A stretch of DNA of 64,000 nt, from positions 233,716-297,715 of the forward strand of contig NZ_KV820360.1 in assembly GCF_001815355.1 (NCBI RefSeq). Reading direction: 5' to 3'. The stretch is from Haemophilus sp. HMSC068C11. GTDB lineage: Bacteria > Pseudomonadota > Gammaproteobacteria > Enterobacterales > Pasteurellaceae. The position numbers and the translations under genes are program-made. Below the pieces are notes generated by a model. That model searched no databases. It saw only the letters and a list, made by a program, of their open reading frames with translations, and had not been told where the DNA came from. Positions 18,339 to 29,184 of this stretch are shown here, piece by piece. The first letter of the stretch is position 1, and each line of letters starts with the position of its first letter.

Positions 18339-19643
18339 TTAAGCCAAATATTCTAAAAATTCCCCTACAGTGTGGAAAGATCCAAATACAAGCACAATGT
18401 CATTTTTATCTGCATTTTTAACCGCACTTTGAACCCCTTTAATGACGGAGTCTTCAGAAACACTTTTTGCTGATGGGTAAACTGATGTTAATTTTGCATT
18501 TAAGTCATCACCTGATTGGCCACGGTAACCACCTAATGTCACACAATGCCATTGGTCAATAACGGAAGTCAGTTGGGAAAACACCGACTCCGCATCTTTA
18601 TCTTTTAACATACCGCAAACGGCAATGATTCGACCTGAAATTTGTGCTTTAAGTGCGGCCAATTTCTCGGCTAAATATTTTGCTGCATGAGGATTATGCC
18701 CAACATCGATGATCACTTTTGGCAACTGTGAATAAGGCATATTCAAGCGTTCTGCCAATTTTTCTAATTGATTACCTTTTAATTGTTGGAAACGGCCTAC
18801 CAATTCCACTTCAATTAGTGAACGTTTAATGGTATCGACAGAAATATCAAAAGGCATCTGTTCAACAGCAGCCAAAGCTGTTGCCGCATTAGCTAATGGA
18901 ATGTGGCAAAACGGCAGATTTTCTAACCGCACTTTATTGCTCTGCCACATCCAAGTTTGCTCATTGGCTTTAAACGACCAAGTAACATCTCGGCGTGAAA
19001 CGTGGCAATGTAATTTCTCCGCTTGTTCTAACATAGGCTGCGGAACATTAGGTTCGCCAATCACAACCGGTTTATTCGCGCGGAAAATCCCCGCTTTTTC
19101 AAAACCAATTTCTTCGCGAGTTGAACCTAGAAAATCTGTATGATCAATATCAATACTGGTGATAACTGCCAGATCATTATCGACAATATTGGTTGCATCT
19201 AAGCGTCCACCAAGCCCTACTTCTAAAATGACGACATCAAGCTTCGCTTGTTTGAATAAATGCAAAGCTGATAAGGTGCTAAATTCAAAATAAGTGAGGG
19301 ACTGCGTTTTATGCTTTTCGATGAAATCAAAAGAAGCGGTATGCATTTCATCTGGCAAGTCTTGATTTTGAATACGAACACGTTCGTTATAACGCAATAA
19401 ATGAGGTGAGGAATACACACCTACACGCAAACCGTGATTTAACAAAATAGTTTCAAGCAAACGGCAAGTTGTTCCTTTACCATTTGTGCCCCCCACCGTG
19501 ATCACATAAGGTGCGGGATTCAAAAGTTCCAATTCTTCAGCCACTGATTTAATACGCTCTAGCCCTAAATCAATAGCTTTAAAGTGACTGTTTTCCAAAT
19601 AAGAAAGCCACTCTGCGAGTGGCGAAGTGGCTTTTAAATTCAT
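18339..19643 (-). CDS. folC: Bifunctional folylpolyglutamate synthase / dihydrofolate synthase
   Basis: Adds glutamate to dihydropteroate and tetrahydrofolate. Mur-ligase fold: ATP loop VGGTNGKGTTCRLLE, LGLERIKS near the N-terminus, SSPHLLRYNERVRIQ, LEVGLGGRLDATNI, and IDVGHNPHAAKYLAEKL in the C-terminal domain. Several in-frame starts exist (19667, 19655, 19643). MNLKATSPLAEWL at 19643 is taken because it best matches the family N-terminus; with the others the gene overlaps accD slightly. accD-folC is a conserved enteric pair. Confidence 0.93.
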   Translation of the reverse strand: MNLKATSPLAEWLSYLENSHFKAIDLGLERIKSVAEELELLNPAPYVITVGGTNGKGTTCRLLETILLNHGLRVGVYSSPHLLRYNERVRIQNQDLPDEMHTASFDFIEKHKTQSLTYFEFSTLSALHLFKQAKLDVVILEVGLGGRLDATNIVDNDLAVITSIDIDHTDFLGSTREEIGFEKAGIFRANKPVVIGEPNVPQPMLEQAEKLHCHVSRRDVTWSFKANEQTWMWQSNKVRLENLPFCHIPLANAATALAAVEQMPFDISVDTIKRSLIEVELVGRFQQLKGNQLEKLAERLNMPYSQLPKVIIDVGHNPHAAKYLAEKLAALKAQISGRIIAVCGMLKDKDAESVFSQLTSVIDQWHCVTLGGYRGQSGDDLNAKLTSVYPSAKSVSEDSVIKGVQSAVKNADKNDIVLVFGSFHTVGEFLEYLA

Positions 19644-19647
19644 TGTA

Positions 19648-20541
19648 TTACTCATCATGTTCAACAACTTCTACTTCAACAAAAGGTGAAGGTTGATTGG
19701 TGAGTTTGCTTAAAAGGTTTCCAAGGGTTGAACGCATTTCTGAACGTTTCACGATCATATCAATCGCCCCTTTCTCGAGTAAGAATTCACTACGTTGGAA
19801 GCCTTCTGGTAATTTTTCACGTACGGTTTGTTCGATAACACGTGGGCCCGCAAAACCGATTAATGCTTTTGGCTCAGCAATGTTTACATCACCTAACATC
19901 GCAAAACTTGCAGATACCCCACCTAATGTTGGGTCAGTTAATACAGAAATAAACGGCACACCTTTTTCACGCATTTTTGCTAATACCGCACTGGTTTTTG
20001 CCATTTGCATTAATGAGAAAAGTGCTTCTTGCATACGTGCACCACCACTTGCAGAGAAACATACAAATGGACAGTTTAATTCAATTGCTTTTTCTGCCGC
20101 TTTTACAAATTTTGAACCCACAACAGAGCCCATTGAACCGCCCATGAAACTAAAGTTAGATGCGGCAACAACTACAGGCATGTTGTAAAGTGTACCCGTC
20201 ATTGTGATTAACGCATCTTTTTCACCGGTTTCTTTTTGTGCAGCAGTAATACGATCTTTATATTTTTTTAAATCTTTAAATTTAAGAATATCTTTTGGTT
20301 CTAAATCAGCCGACAATTCTTGGCTTGAACCTTCATCTAATAAGGCTAAAAGGCGCTCACGAGCATCAATGCGCATATGATGGCCGCATTTTGGGCAAAC
20401 ATGTAAATTACGTTTTACTTCTTCGCCGTAAAGGACTTGTTCGCAAGAGGTACATTTTGTCCAAACCCCTTCTGGCACGTTTGCTTTACGTGATGTAGCG
20501 GAAGAGGTTCCTTTGCTAAAAATTTTATCAATCCAGCTCAT
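19648..20541 (-). CDS. accD: Acetyl-CoA carboxylase carboxyltransferase subunit beta
   Basis: Zinc-containing beta subunit of the carboxyltransferase that makes malonyl-CoA. The N-terminal zinc ribbon is CTSC...CPKCGHH (four cysteines within about residues 28-50), followed by the crotonase-like fold with [16 protein letters not shown] and [18 protein letters not shown]. At 297 residues it is full length. The end runs into the folC start region. The fatty-acid enzyme fabI is elsewhere in the window. Confidence 0.96.
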   Translation of the reverse strand: MSWIDKIFSKGTSSATSRKANVPEGVWTKCTSCEQVLYGEEVKRNLHVCPKCGHHMRIDARERLLALLDEGSSQELSADLEPKDILKFKDLKKYKDRITAAQKETGEKDALITMTGTLYNMPVVVAASNFSFMGGSMGSVVGSKFVKAAEKAIELNCPFVCFSASGGARMQEALFSLMQMAKTSAVLAKMREKGVPFISVLTDPTLGGVSASFAMLGDVNIAEPKALIGFAGPRVIEQTVREKLPEGFQRSEFLLEKGAIDMIVKRSEMRSTLGNLLSKLTNQPSPFVEVEVVEHDE

Positions 20542-20606
20542 TTTTTACCTTTTTTATTAACTAGAAAAGTTTGCGTATTTAATCATAATTTAGCGAAATT
20601 TGCTAG

Positions 20607-21401
20607 TCAGATGAGATTATCTTCTAAAAACAACGGCCCTAAATTTTTCTGTGGAATCGCAAATTTTTCAGGATAAATCACATTGACTAAATACAGGCCT
20701 TCGGGTTTCGCTGTTGGCGCGGCCAATTTACGATCTTTTTGCTCTAACAACCATTTCATCCACTCAACAGGTTGATTGCCTGCACCGACTTCAATCAAGC
20801 TTCCTACAATGTTGCGCACCATATGATGCACAAAGGCATTAGCTTGAATATCCACAATAATATACTGCCCTTTTCGCACCACATTTAAATGATGCACATT
20901 TCGCCAAGGGGTATTTGATTGACATTGTGCCGCGCGGAAAGAGGAAAAATCATTTTCACCCAATAAGAACTGCCCCGCTTGGTGCATTTTCTTTTCGTCT
21001 AAATCTAAATGGCAGTGAGTAATCCCTTCCGGCAAAATGGCTGAACGTAATTTATTGCAATACAAGATATAACGATAACGACGCGCAGTTGCCGAAAAAC
21101 GAGCGTGAAATTCATCATCAACCACTTTTGCCCAACTCACTGAAATATCATCAGGTAAATTCGCATTAGTACCAAATGCCCAGGCTTTTTCAGGACGAAC
21201 CGCTGTGGTTTCAAAATGCACGACTTGCCCCGTGCCATGCACACCAGAGTCTGTTCTGCCCGCACAAAACACTTCAATTTTTTCATTTGCCACGAAAGAT
21301 AACGCTTTTTCTAATTCTTCTTGTACGCTACGCACTTTCTCTTGTCGCTGCCAGCCACAATACTGTTTTCCGTTATATTCAATGCCTAAGGCTATCTTCA
21401 T
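20607..21401 (-). CDS. truA: tRNA pseudouridine(38-40) synthase TruA
   Basis: Modifies uridines 38-40 in the anticodon stem-loop. The catalytic aspartate is D51 in [19 protein letters not shown]; downstream are the RRYRYILY strand, [16 protein letters not shown], and [18 protein letters not shown]. 264 residues, the normal size. It stands 66 nt upstream of accD on the same strand. Confidence 0.96.
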   Translation of the reverse strand: MKIALGIEYNGKQYCGWQRQEKVRSVQEELEKALSFVANEKIEVFCAGRTDSGVHGTGQVVHFETTAVRPEKAWAFGTNANLPDDISVSWAKVVDDEFHARFSATARRYRYILYCNKLRSAILPEGITHCHLDLDEKKMHQAGQFLLGENDFSSFRAAQCQSNTPWRNVHHLNVVRKGQYIIVDIQANAFVHHMVRNIVGSLIEVGAGNQPVEWMKWLLEQKDRKLAAPTAKPEGLYLVNVIYPEKFAIPQKNLGPLFLEDNLI

Positions 21402-21453
21402 TGGAAAATACTCCTAAAACGATGTCAAATTTGACCGCACTTTGCCCGAAAAG

Positions 21454-21486
21454 AAAAAACACCAATAACTCATCATTATTGGTGTT
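21454..21486 (-). terminator. Intrinsic terminator of rplY
   Basis: Perfect 11-bp stem (21458-21468 with 21476-21486) and a T-rich tail on the minus strand, 19 nt past the rplY stop. Confidence 0.85.
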
Positions 21487-21504
21487 CTTATCACAAGCTA
21501 AAAA

Positions 21505-21792
21505 TTAAGCACGTTTGAAGTCAATGTGAACCAATTTTGGTTTGAATGGGTGACGTTGCATTGCTTGAACTTTCACTGCAACTTCTTTACCTTCAACCAC
21601 TAAAGTGATTACATCGCTATAGAAAGAATCGTGAGCTTGTGCGTTGTTTAATTCATCGTGATTTAAGATGATTGAAACAGGTGCTTCGCTGCCACCATAA
21701 ATGATTGCAGGGATTTGACCGTTGTGACGCAGGCGGCGGCTCGCACCCTTACCTTGCGCTTGACGAACTTCAGCGTTAAATTTAAATGCCAT
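21505..21792 (-). CDS. rplY: 50S ribosomal protein L25
   Basis: Binds 5S rRNA. Single-domain short form as in E. coli (95 residues): [21 protein letters not shown] split at the N-terminus, then QIPAIIYGG, and the ending [12 protein letters not shown]. The start MAFKFNAEV is clear; an overlapping longer frame in another phase is not coding. It stands alone with its own promoter, leader and terminator. Confidence 0.96.
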   Translation of the reverse strand: MAFKFNAEVRQAQGKGASRRLRHNGQIPAIIYGGSEAPVSIILNHDELNNAQAHDSFYSDVITLVVEGKEVAVKVQAMQRHPFKPKLVHIDFKRA

Positions 21793-21882
21793 TTTAATGT
21801 TCTCTTGATTAAAAGTTTAAAATAAAAAATTGCAGGCGACCCAGCAATTTTCCTAAATTTGCTCAAAGACAAACTTTGAGAG
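21793..21882 (-). promoter_or_regulatory. rplY leader with two hairpins, possible L25 autoregulatory element
   Basis: From the predicted start near 21882 the leader is about 90 nt. It holds hairpin I (7-bp stem, 21862-21868 with 21874-21880) and hairpin II (7-bp stem, 21827-21833 with 21844-21850). Autogenous control of rplY through a structured leader has, as I recall, been described in gammaproteobacteria. Assignment here rests on position and structure only. Confidence 0.5.
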
Positions 21883-21888
21883 CGACGG

Positions 21889-21917
21889 ATTATAAAATAT
21901 TCAGCCCCACAATGCAA
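21889..21917 (-). promoter_or_regulatory. Predicted rplY promoter
   Basis: Minus-strand -35 TTGCAT (21917-21912), 17-bp spacer, perfect -10 TATAAT (21894-21889), consistent with a strong ribosomal protein promoter. Confidence 0.7.
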
Positions 21918-22018
21918 ATTTATACAGCAAATTTTTTCTGGGCTTTTCAAGGCAAAGCGATTAAAATAAGCCCCAATTTTTAATTAATTTTAACTAACTG
22001 ATTGTAAGTGGGTTTCAA

Positions 22019-22627
22019 ATGGAATTTCTTATCAGCTTTTTTACCGATTACGGTTATTGGGCGGTGCTATTTGTTCTTATTATTTGTGGCTTTGGTGTAC
22101 CCATTCCAGAAGATATCACGCTCGTATCCGGTGGCGTAATTGCTGGTCTTTATCCTGAAAGTGTCAATTCCCATTTAATGTTGTTAGTCAGTATGATTGG
22201 TGTGCTTGCTGGTGACTCTTGTATGTATTGGCTTGGTCGTATTTACGGCACTCGAATTCTTCGTTTCCGTCCGATGCGCAAAGTGCTCACCTTACAACGC
22301 TTAAAAATGGTGCGTGAAAAATTTGCCCAATACGGCAACCGTGTTTTATTTGTGGCTCGTTTCCTTCCTGGATTACGCGCGCCAATTTATATGGTTTCAG
22401 GTATTACCCGCCGCGTCAGTTACACACGCTTTGTATTAATTGATTTCTGCGCTGCCATTATTTCCGTACCAATTTGGGTTTATCTTGGCGAATTAGGTGC
22501 TAAAAACTTAGATTGGTTACACGAACAAATTCAAAAAGGTCAGCTTGTAATTTACATCCTTGTTGGTGCATTAGCGGTTTTCTTATTCTGGAAATGGAAA
22601 AAAGCGAAGAAATCTAAAGTTAACTAA
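22019..22627 (+). CDS. DedA-family inner-membrane protein
   Basis: Polytopic protein of the DedA/VTT superfamily, members of which act as lipid (undecaprenyl phosphate or phosphatidylethanolamine) flippases. The VTT hallmarks are visible: CGFGVPIPEDITLVSGGVIAG, GDSCMYWLGRIYG, and the arginine-rich FVARFLPGLRAPIYMVSGI motif. A C-terminal helix and a KKAKKSK tail follow. 202 residues. Which E. coli paralogue it matches cannot be decided from sequence reading. GTGGG/TTTCAA precedes the ATG, a weak ribosome site. Confidence 0.88.
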   Translation: MEFLISFFTDYGYWAVLFVLIICGFGVPIPEDITLVSGGVIAGLYPESVNSHLMLLVSMIGVLAGDSCMYWLGRIYGTRILRFRPMRKVLTLQRLKMVREKFAQYGNRVLFVARFLPGLRAPIYMVSGITRRVSYTRFVLIDFCAAIISVPIWVYLGELGAKNLDWLHEQIQKGQLVIYILVGALAVFLFWKWKKAKKSKVN

Positions 22628-22643
22628 TCTGGTACAATCCAAT

Positions 22644-22687
22644 AAAAAGTGCGGTAAAAAACAACATTGTTTTCTACCGCACTTTTT
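22644..22687. terminator. USS inverted-repeat terminator between dedA and ribE
   Basis: 13-bp stem AAAAAGTGCGGTA/TACCGCACTTTTT, bidirectional between convergent genes. Confidence 0.85.
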
Positions 22688-22695
22688 CATTCCAA

Positions 22696-23307
22696 CTAAG
22701 CTTTAGCTGCTAAATATCGTTCCACTGTATCCACAATCGCTTGTGTTTGTGGATCGATTTCGATATTCACTAGATCGCCAATTTGGCGTTTGCCAATCAG
22801 AGTTCTATGTAAGGTTTCTGGAATTAAATTCACGCAGAATTCATCACCTTTCACTTCACCGATGGTAAGGCTTATGCCGTCAATCGCAATAAATCCTTTA
22901 GTGAGAATATATTTCATCACGTCTTTAGTAGGTAATTTAAACCAAACCTGACGATTATTTTCGCTTTCGATAATCTGTGAAACGCTTGCGGTACAATAAA
23001 CGTGGCCGGATAAAATATGTCCACCAATTTCGTCGCCCATTTGCATCGCGCGTTCGATATTGACAAAATCCCCTGCTTTTAAGCTGCCGAGATTGGTGAT
23101 GCGCAAGGTTTCCTGCATTAAGTCAAAGCTCACAAGATCATCATGAATTTCAGTTACTGTTAAGCACACACCGTTATTCGCCACTGATGCACCGATTTCC
23201 AAGCCCTTTCGCATTTCAGCTGGTAATTTTACGATCTGTGTTCTAAAATTATCGCTATCTTTAATTGCATGAATTTGGGCGATGCCCTGTACAATACCTG
23301 TAAACAT
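22696..23307 (-). CDS. ribE: Riboflavin synthase, alpha subunit
   Basis: Dismutates two lumazines to riboflavin. The N-terminus [12 protein letters not shown] is diagnostic. Two tandem lumazine-binding repeats are visible: [16 protein letters not shown] / [25 protein letters not shown], then [11 protein letters not shown] / [11 protein letters not shown]. The open frame extends 42 codons upstream into norM territory; 23307 is the correct start, with GAAGGAA upstream. 203 residues. Divergent from norM. Confidence 0.94.
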   Translation of the reverse strand: MFTGIVQGIAQIHAIKDSDNFRTQIVKLPAEMRKGLEIGASVANNGVCLTVTEIHDDLVSFDLMQETLRITNLGSLKAGDFVNIERAMQMGDEIGGHILSGHVYCTASVSQIIESENNRQVWFKLPTKDVMKYILTKGFIAIDGISLTIGEVKGDEFCVNLIPETLHRTLIGKRQIGDLVNIEIDPQTQAIVDTVERYLAAKA

Positions 23308-23352
23308 TATTATTCCTTCATTAAAAATTTTTCCAATATTATAGCAAAATTT

Positions 23353-24750
23353 ATGAATTCTCGTCTTTTTTCTCAATACCGTATTGATATTCAAAAACTT
23401 ATCCGAATTGCGACACCTATCGGTCTTGCCCAATTAGCTCAAACTGGCATGGGCACCGTGGATGTGATTATGGCGGGGCGTGTGAGCTCGGCTGATGTAG
23501 GCGGTGTCGGTATTGGTGCCTCTATTTGGCTACCTTTAGTACTTTTCGGACAAGGCTTATTACTCGCCTTGCCACCAACAATTTCCTATTTAAATGGATC
23601 TGGACAACGCCATCGCATTGCTCACCAAGTGAGACAAGGCCTTTGGATTTCATTTTTAGTGATGATTCCCCTTGCACTCATCATCTATCATAATGATTTC
23701 ATATTGCAGTTTATGAATATGGATGCCCACATGGCAGATGTGACGATGAATTATTTGCGTGCGATGGTGTGGGGCTTACCTGCCTATTTATTGCTGATTA
23801 ATTTTCGCTGTTTGAATGATGGCATTGCTAAGACCAAACCGGCCATGGTGATTACCTTCATAGGGTTAATGCTGAACATTCCGCTGAATTATATGTTTAT
23901 TTACGGCAAATTTGGTGCACCTGCGTTGGGCGGTGTCGGTTGTGGTGTGGCAACGGCTATTGTCAACTGGGCGATGGCAATCTTGATGATTACCTATTCT
24001 GCCAAAAACTATAACGAACGTAGTTTGAAAGTCTTTGAAAAGATTATTGAGAAACCAGATATCAAAACACTGAAAAAACTGACCGCACTTGGTTTGCCTA
24101 TTGCCATTGCGCTGTGCAGTGAAGTCTCACTCTTTGCCTTAAGTAGTTTATTACTTTCACCATTAGGTGCGGATGTGGTCGCCAGCCACCAAATTGCCTT
24201 AAATACCAGTGCCGTAGCCTTTATGTTCCCCATGTCTATTGCGATGGCTGCTACCATTTTAGTGGCACAAGAGCTTGGTAATCACGCACCACAAAAAGCC
24301 AAAATCATGGCTCACGCCGCTATTATTCTTGGTTTGATTGCGGCAAGTGTATTGGCATTGGTGATTTGGGTATTTAGTGCAGAAATCGCCGCATTAATTG
24401 TGGGTGATAATGCCACCGTTATCGCCCTTTCAGGCAGCTTATTAGCGATGGCGGCGATTTATCAATTTTCAGATTCAGTGCAAGTAATAGTTAGCGGTAT
24501 TTTACGTGGCTATAAAGACACAAAGATTATCCTTTATATCACGTTACTTGCTTATTGGGGCGTGGGTATCCCCGTTGGGTATATTCTTTCAAGAACGGAT
24601 TGGATTGTTCCAAGCATCGGCGCAAAAGGTTTCTGGGTCGCGTTTATTATTGCCTTAACCATTGCCGCCACTTTACTCTTTATACGTATGCGAAAAATCC
24701 AATCACAATCTGATGAAGCCATTATTCAACAGTTAGAAAGATTGAAGTAA
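23353..24750 (+). CDS. norM: MATE-family multidrug/Na+ antiporter
   Basis: Twelve-helix MATE exporter; NorM members exchange cationic drugs for Na+ or H+. Internal duplication is visible ([22 protein letters not shown] in the first half, [22 protein letters not shown] in the second), with the first-half VDVIMAGR motif. The start at 23353 (MNSRLF) gives 465 residues, the H. influenzae HmrM length; upstream in-frame codons overlap ribE. ribE/norM divergence is also seen in H. influenzae, as I recall. Confidence 0.92.
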   Translation: MNSRLFSQYRIDIQKLIRIATPIGLAQLAQTGMGTVDVIMAGRVSSADVGGVGIGASIWLPLVLFGQGLLLALPPTISYLNGSGQRHRIAHQVRQGLWISFLVMIPLALIIYHNDFILQFMNMDAHMADVTMNYLRAMVWGLPAYLLLINFRCLNDGIAKTKPAMVITFIGLMLNIPLNYMFIYGKFGAPALGGVGCGVATAIVNWAMAILMITYSAKNYNERSLKVFEKIIEKPDIKTLKKLTALGLPIAIALCSEVSLFALSSLLLSPLGADVVASHQIALNTSAVAFMFPMSIAMAATILVAQELGNHAPQKAKIMAHAAIILGLIAASVLALVIWVFSAEIAALIVGDNATVIALSGSLLAMAAIYQFSDSVQVIVSGILRGYKDTKIILYITLLAYWGVGIPVGYILSRTDWIVPSIGAKGFWVAFIIALTIAATLLFIRMRKIQSQSDEAIIQQLERLK

Positions 24751-24812
24751 TTAAAGTAAAAAATAACTTGTACAGAGTACTTTCACACACAAATATAAAG
24801 TGCTCCACCATG

Positions 24813-25016
24813 CTATTTTGTTTTTCTTTTAGTCGTTAGAAATATAATAGGAAGAATGAGGATATGAAGTTTCAAACTTGCTACTATTGCCTCTTTTGCT
24901 AGAAGAACATAATTTATGTTATTAACTCCTGCATCAAATTGCACATAAAAAATAGCTACAAAATAAAGCAAAGAAAAAGCCAGAATACTCGCAAAATATC
25001 CAAAAACATATTTCAT
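24813..25016 (-). CDS. Small hypothetical membrane protein (67 aa)
   Basis: Not recognised. The predicted protein has two hydrophobic segments (about residues 5-26 and 43-60) and a basic tail KRKTK. AAAGGT lies about 9 nt before the ATG, a usable ribosome site. It fills the gap between norM and the USS terminator before rng and is more AT-rich than its neighbours. It could be a genuine small membrane protein or a chance frame. Confidence 0.45.
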   Translation of the reverse strand: MKYVFGYFASILAFSLLYFVAIFYVQFDAGVNNINYVLLAKEAIVASLKLHILILPIIFLTTKRKTK

Positions 25017-25060
25017 TATTCTATTACCTTTGATCCACTCATATTCTATCTAAGTTTAAG

Positions 25061-25098
25061 GATAAAAAGTGCGGTCGAATTTGACCGCACTTTTATCT
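25061..25098. terminator. USS inverted-repeat terminator after rng
   Basis: GATAAAAAGTGCGGTC pairs with GACCGCACTTTTATC with one bulge. It lies just inside and after the rng stop (25100) on the minus strand and serves rng. Confidence 0.75.
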
Positions 25099-25099
25099 T

Positions 25100-26575
25100 T
25101 TACATCACCACCACATCAAACTGTTCTTGGTTGTAATACTGCTCTGTTTTAACTTGAACCTGTTTGCCGATGAATATTTCGATCTCTGGCAATAAACCGT
25201 GCGATTCTTCTTTGATTAAATAATCCGCCACGGCTGGAGAGGCATAAACCACAAATTGTTCACTCGAAAACAAGTAGTTAACGCGAATAATCTCACGCAT
25301 AATTTCATAGCATACCGTTTCGACCGTTTTCACGCGTCCACGACCTTGGCAGGTTGGACATTCATCACACAATACGTGTTCTAAACTTTCTCGTGTGCGC
25401 TTACGGGTCATTTCCACTAAACCAAGTTGAGTGAAACCATTTACATTGGTTTTTACGCGATCTTTCGATAGGGCCTCTTCCAAGGATTCAATCACGCGAT
25501 TGCGATGTTCATCGGTTTGCATATCAATAAAATCAATAATGATAATACCGCCTAAATTACGCAGTTGTAACTGCTGTGCAATGGCTTTAGTGGCTTCAAT
25601 ATTGGTGTTAAAAATTGTTTCATCTAAATTTCGATGACCAACGAATGCACCGGTATTGATATCAATGGTCGTCATGGCTTCGGTTTGCTCAATAATGAGA
25701 TAGCCGCCTGATTTTAAATTCACGCGTTTTTCAAGTGCATTTTGAATACCACGTTCTACACCATAAATATCAAAAATCGGCTGACTGCCTGTATAAAGCA
25801 TCAATTTTTCACTTAATTCCGGCATAAATTCATCGGTAAACTCTTTTACTTCGTTAAAACAAAGTTTGGAATCGATATGAATTTTCTCTAAATTAGCACC
25901 GATAAAATCACGCAAAATACGTTGCGGCAATGCGGGTTCGCCATAAATTTTAGAACGGGTTGGATATTTTCCTTTACGCTCAAGTACTTTACGCCATAAA
26001 CGTTTTAAGAATTCCGCATCTTGGCGCAATTCTTCTTCCGTTGCCCCTTCGGTGGCCGTTCTAATAATAAAGCCGCCTAACTCATCACAAAAAGGCTCAA
26101 CAAGCGCTTTTAATCTTGCGCGCTCTTCTTCACTTTCAATACGTTGTGATACACCAACATGGCTATTTTCCGGCATAAAGACGAGATAACGAGAAGGCAA
26201 CGTAATATCGGTAGTTAATCTTGCGCCTTTTGTGCCCAAAGGATCTTTTACCACTTGTACTACGATATCCTGCCCTTCGCGTACGAGTTCAGAAATGCTT
26301 TTTGCTCGAAATTGCTTTTGTTCGTTCACATCCACACACTCGGTATGTGAAACAATATCGGAAGCATGTAAAAATGCGGCTTTTTCTAAACCGATATCTA
26401 CAAACGCGGACTGCATCCCCGGTAAAACACGGGTTACTCGCCCTTTATAAATATTCCCCACGATGCCACGTTTGGCTTGACGTTCAATGTGAACTTCTTT
26501 TAAAACGCCCGTTTCCACCAGCGCAACGCGGGTTTCATTAGGCGTAACATTCATTAATAATTCAACAGAATTCAT
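25100..26575 (-). CDS. rng: Ribonuclease G (CafA)
   Basis: Endoribonuclease that matures the 16S rRNA 5' end and helps mRNA decay. N-terminal S1 domain (GNIYKGRVTRVLPGMQSAFVD region), the catalytic segment with MTTIDINTGAFVG and IIIDFIDM (two metal-binding aspartates), and the Zn-link CDECPTCQGRG with cysteines near residue 400. 491 residues. It lacks the long C-terminal degradosome scaffold of RNase E, which separates it from rne. Confidence 0.95.
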   Translation of the reverse strand: MNSVELLMNVTPNETRVALVETGVLKEVHIERQAKRGIVGNIYKGRVTRVLPGMQSAFVDIGLEKAAFLHASDIVSHTECVDVNEQKQFRAKSISELVREGQDIVVQVVKDPLGTKGARLTTDITLPSRYLVFMPENSHVGVSQRIESEEERARLKALVEPFCDELGGFIIRTATEGATEEELRQDAEFLKRLWRKVLERKGKYPTRSKIYGEPALPQRILRDFIGANLEKIHIDSKLCFNEVKEFTDEFMPELSEKLMLYTGSQPIFDIYGVERGIQNALEKRVNLKSGGYLIIEQTEAMTTIDINTGAFVGHRNLDETIFNTNIEATKAIAQQLQLRNLGGIIIIDFIDMQTDEHRNRVIESLEEALSKDRVKTNVNGFTQLGLVEMTRKRTRESLEHVLCDECPTCQGRGRVKTVETVCYEIMREIIRVNYLFSSEQFVVYASPAVADYLIKEESHGLLPEIEIFIGKQVQVKTEQYYNQEQFDVVVM

Positions 26576-26692
26576 TTTTTCGACCTTAGTTTTAATGGTA
26601 TAAGTCTATCGAAAAGGAAAATAGAATAATAGACCCAAATAAGGTAAAATATGACCTTTCTCAAATTTTCATGACTTTTTTTGAGGTATTTA

Positions 26693-28207
26693 ATGTTTGG
26701 TTTAGACCCAACACTTATTACTTTTAGTATTTATATTTTCGGCATGATTTTAATCGGTGTCCTTGCCTATTATTATACAAACAACTTATCCGATTATATT
26801 TTAGGCGGCCGTAAACTCGGAAGTTTTGTGACAGCCATGTCTGCTGGCGCATCTGATATGTCCGGCTGGTTATTAATGGGCTTGCCGGGTGCGGTGTATG
26901 TGTCTGGCCTGGTTGAAGGTTGGATCGCCATTGGTTTAATCCTCGGGGCTTATTTTAACTGGTTACTCGTAGCTGGTCGTTTACGGATCTATACCGAATT
27001 TAACAACAATGCTCTCACACTACCGGAATATTTCCACCATCGCTTTGGCACATCACATAATCTCTTAAAAATTGTGTCAGCAACAATCATCCTGGTATTC
27101 TTCACTATTTATTGTGGTTCTGGTGTGGTTGCTGGGGCGAAATTATTCCAAAACCTATTCTCAGTCGACTATTCCACAGCAATTTGGTACGGCGCATTAG
27201 CGACCATCGTCTATACCTTTATCGGTGGATTTTTAGCCGTAAGTTGGACGGATACCATTCAAGCCACATTGATGATTTTTGCACTGATTTTAACGCCTCT
27301 CTTTATCTTTTTAAGTTTGGGTGATGCATCACAATTTACTGAAGTGCTACATCAAGCAGAAATCGCAGCAAATAAAGACTTTACCGATTTATTCAGTTCT
27401 ACTACACCATTAGGTTTATTAAGTTTAGCGGCTTGGGGCTTAGGTTATTTTGGTCAACCGCATATCCTTGCTCGTTTTATGGCTGCTTACTCGGTGAAAT
27501 CTCTTATTAAAGCACGCCGTATCAGTATGACATGGATGGTGATTTGCCTTGCCGGTGCGATTGGTATTGGTTTCTTCGGAATTCCTTATTTCTTTGCTAA
27601 CCCAAATGTGGCTAGTGTGGTAAATAATGAACCAGAACAAGTCTTTATTGAACTGGCTAAATTGCTCTTTAATCCATGGATTGCCGGTATTCTACTCTCT
27701 GCGATCTTGGCGGCAGTAATGAGTACACTTTCCGCTCAATTATTAATTTCTTCAAGCTCTATTACTGAAGATTTTTATAAAGGTTTTATTCGTCCAAAAG
27801 CTTCTGAAAAAGAATTAGTTTGGTTAGGTCGTGCAATGGTTTTAGTTATCGCGGGCATTGCGATTTGGATTGCACAGGATGAAAACAGCAAAGTATTAAA
27901 ACTCGTTGAATTTGCCTGGGCTGGATTTGGTTCAGCATTTGGTCCTGTTGTACTTTTCTCCTTATTCTGGAAACGCATGACTTCATCAGCGGCTATGGCA
28001 GGAATGGTTGTCGGTGCAGTGGTTGTCTTTGCTTGGAAATCGGTGATTCCAGAAACCAGTGAATGGTTTAATGTCTATGAAATGATCCCAGGATTCATCC
28101 TTGCTAGCTTGGCGATTATTGTGGTTTCTCTCCTTTCCGCAGAACCTGAAAATGAAGTTAAAGAAACCTTTGAGAAAGCAGAAAAAGCCTATAAGGAAGC
28201 AAAATAA
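26693..28207 (+). CDS. putP: Sodium/proline symporter
   Basis: SSS-family Na+/solute symporter. Family motifs: [33 protein letters not shown], and the SSS signature in the 260-340 region ([16 protein letters not shown]). About 13 transmembrane segments over 504 residues. The frame opens at a TTG at 26681, but GAGG followed by ATG 26693 is the better start. The stop TAA overlaps the cmoB ATG. Confidence 0.93.
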   Translation: MFGLDPTLITFSIYIFGMILIGVLAYYYTNNLSDYILGGRKLGSFVTAMSAGASDMSGWLLMGLPGAVYVSGLVEGWIAIGLILGAYFNWLLVAGRLRIYTEFNNNALTLPEYFHHRFGTSHNLLKIVSATIILVFFTIYCGSGVVAGAKLFQNLFSVDYSTAIWYGALATIVYTFIGGFLAVSWTDTIQATLMIFALILTPLFIFLSLGDASQFTEVLHQAEIAANKDFTDLFSSTTPLGLLSLAAWGLGYFGQPHILARFMAAYSVKSLIKARRISMTWMVICLAGAIGIGFFGIPYFFANPNVASVVNNEPEQVFIELAKLLFNPWIAGILLSAILAAVMSTLSAQLLISSSSITEDFYKGFIRPKASEKELVWLGRAMVLVIAGIAIWIAQDENSKVLKLVEFAWAGFGSAFGPVVLFSLFWKRMTSSAAMAGMVVGAVVVFAWKSVIPETSEWFNVYEMIPGFILASLAIIVVSLLSAEPENEVKETFEKAEKAYKEAK

Positions 28208-29172
28208 TGATTGATTTTCGTCCTTTTTATCAACAAATTGCCACCACAAATTTATCTGCTTGGCTAGAAACATTGCCTTTGCAGTTAAAAGAATGGGAAA
28301 AACAAACCCATGGTGATTATGCAAAATGGTCAAAAATCGTGGACTTTCTCCCTGATTTACAGGCAGATACCATCGATTTAAAAAATGCGGTGAAATCTGA
28401 CCGCACTTCCCCACTTTCAGAGGGCGAAAAACAACGCATTATCCATCATTTGAAGCAATTGATGCCGTGGCGAAAAGGACCTTATCATTTATTTGATATT
28501 CACGTGGATTGCGAATGGCGTTCTGATTTCAAATGGGATCGTGTTTTGCCTCATCTTGCACCATTAAAAGATCGTACCATTTTAGATGTGGGCTGCGGTA
28601 GCGGCTACCATATGTGGCGAATGGTTGGTGAAGGCGCAAAAATGGTCGTTGGTATTGATCCAACCGAGCTTTTCCTTTGCCAATTTGAAGCAGTTCGAAA
28701 ATTACTAAATAACGATCGTCGAGCTAACTTGATCCCATTAGGTATTGAAGAAATGCAACCACTTGCGGCATTTGATACGGTATTCTCAATGGGTGTGCTT
28801 TATCACCGTAAATCGCCGCTCGATCATCTCACACAGCTAAAAAACCAATTAGTAAAAGGTGGCGAATTGGTGTTAGAAACCTTAGTGGTTGATGGTGATG
28901 CCAATACGGTCTTAGTGCCTTCAGATCGCTATGCAAAAATGAAGAACGTGTATTTTATTCCTTCCGTTGCTGCGCTCATTAATTGGTTGGAAAAGGTCGG
29001 TTTTACTAATGTGCGTTGTGTGGATGTCGCCACCACAACATTAAAAGAACAGCGTAAAACGGATTGGTTAGAAAATGAAAGTTTGATTGATTTCTTAGAT
29101 CCAAACGATCACAGTAAAACCATCGAAGGCTATCAAGCCCCTACTCGCGCAGTGATTTTAGCCAATAAATAA
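28207..29172 (+). CDS. cmoB: tRNA U34 carboxymethyltransferase
   Basis: Transfers a carboxymethyl group from carboxy-S-adenosylmethionine to 5-hydroxyuridine at wobble position 34. Class I methyltransferase core [20 protein letters not shown], then [17 protein letters not shown] and [20 protein letters not shown]. 321 residues, E. coli length 323. Coupled to putP by a TAATG overlap. cmoA is not adjacent. Confidence 0.95.
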   Translation: MIDFRPFYQQIATTNLSAWLETLPLQLKEWEKQTHGDYAKWSKIVDFLPDLQADTIDLKNAVKSDRTSPLSEGEKQRIIHHLKQLMPWRKGPYHLFDIHVDCEWRSDFKWDRVLPHLAPLKDRTILDVGCGSGYHMWRMVGEGAKMVVGIDPTELFLCQFEAVRKLLNNDRRANLIPLGIEEMQPLAAFDTVFSMGVLYHRKSPLDHLTQLKNQLVKGGELVLETLVVDGDANTVLVPSDRYAKMKNVYFIPSVAALINWLEKVGFTNVRCVDVATTTLKEQRKTDWLENESLIDFLDPNDHSKTIEGYQAPTRAVILANK

Positions 29173-29184
29173 TAATTTAAATAA

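Noticed and set aside
23269-23433. Long N-terminal extensions of ribE and norM into each other
   Set aside because: MFTGIVQ at 23307 and MNSRLF at 23353 are the family N-termini with ribosome sites; the extensions are unrelated sequence.
24751-24812. Terminator after norM
   Set aside because: Only a weak inverted match around GTGCTCCACC; no stem with T run that I could support.
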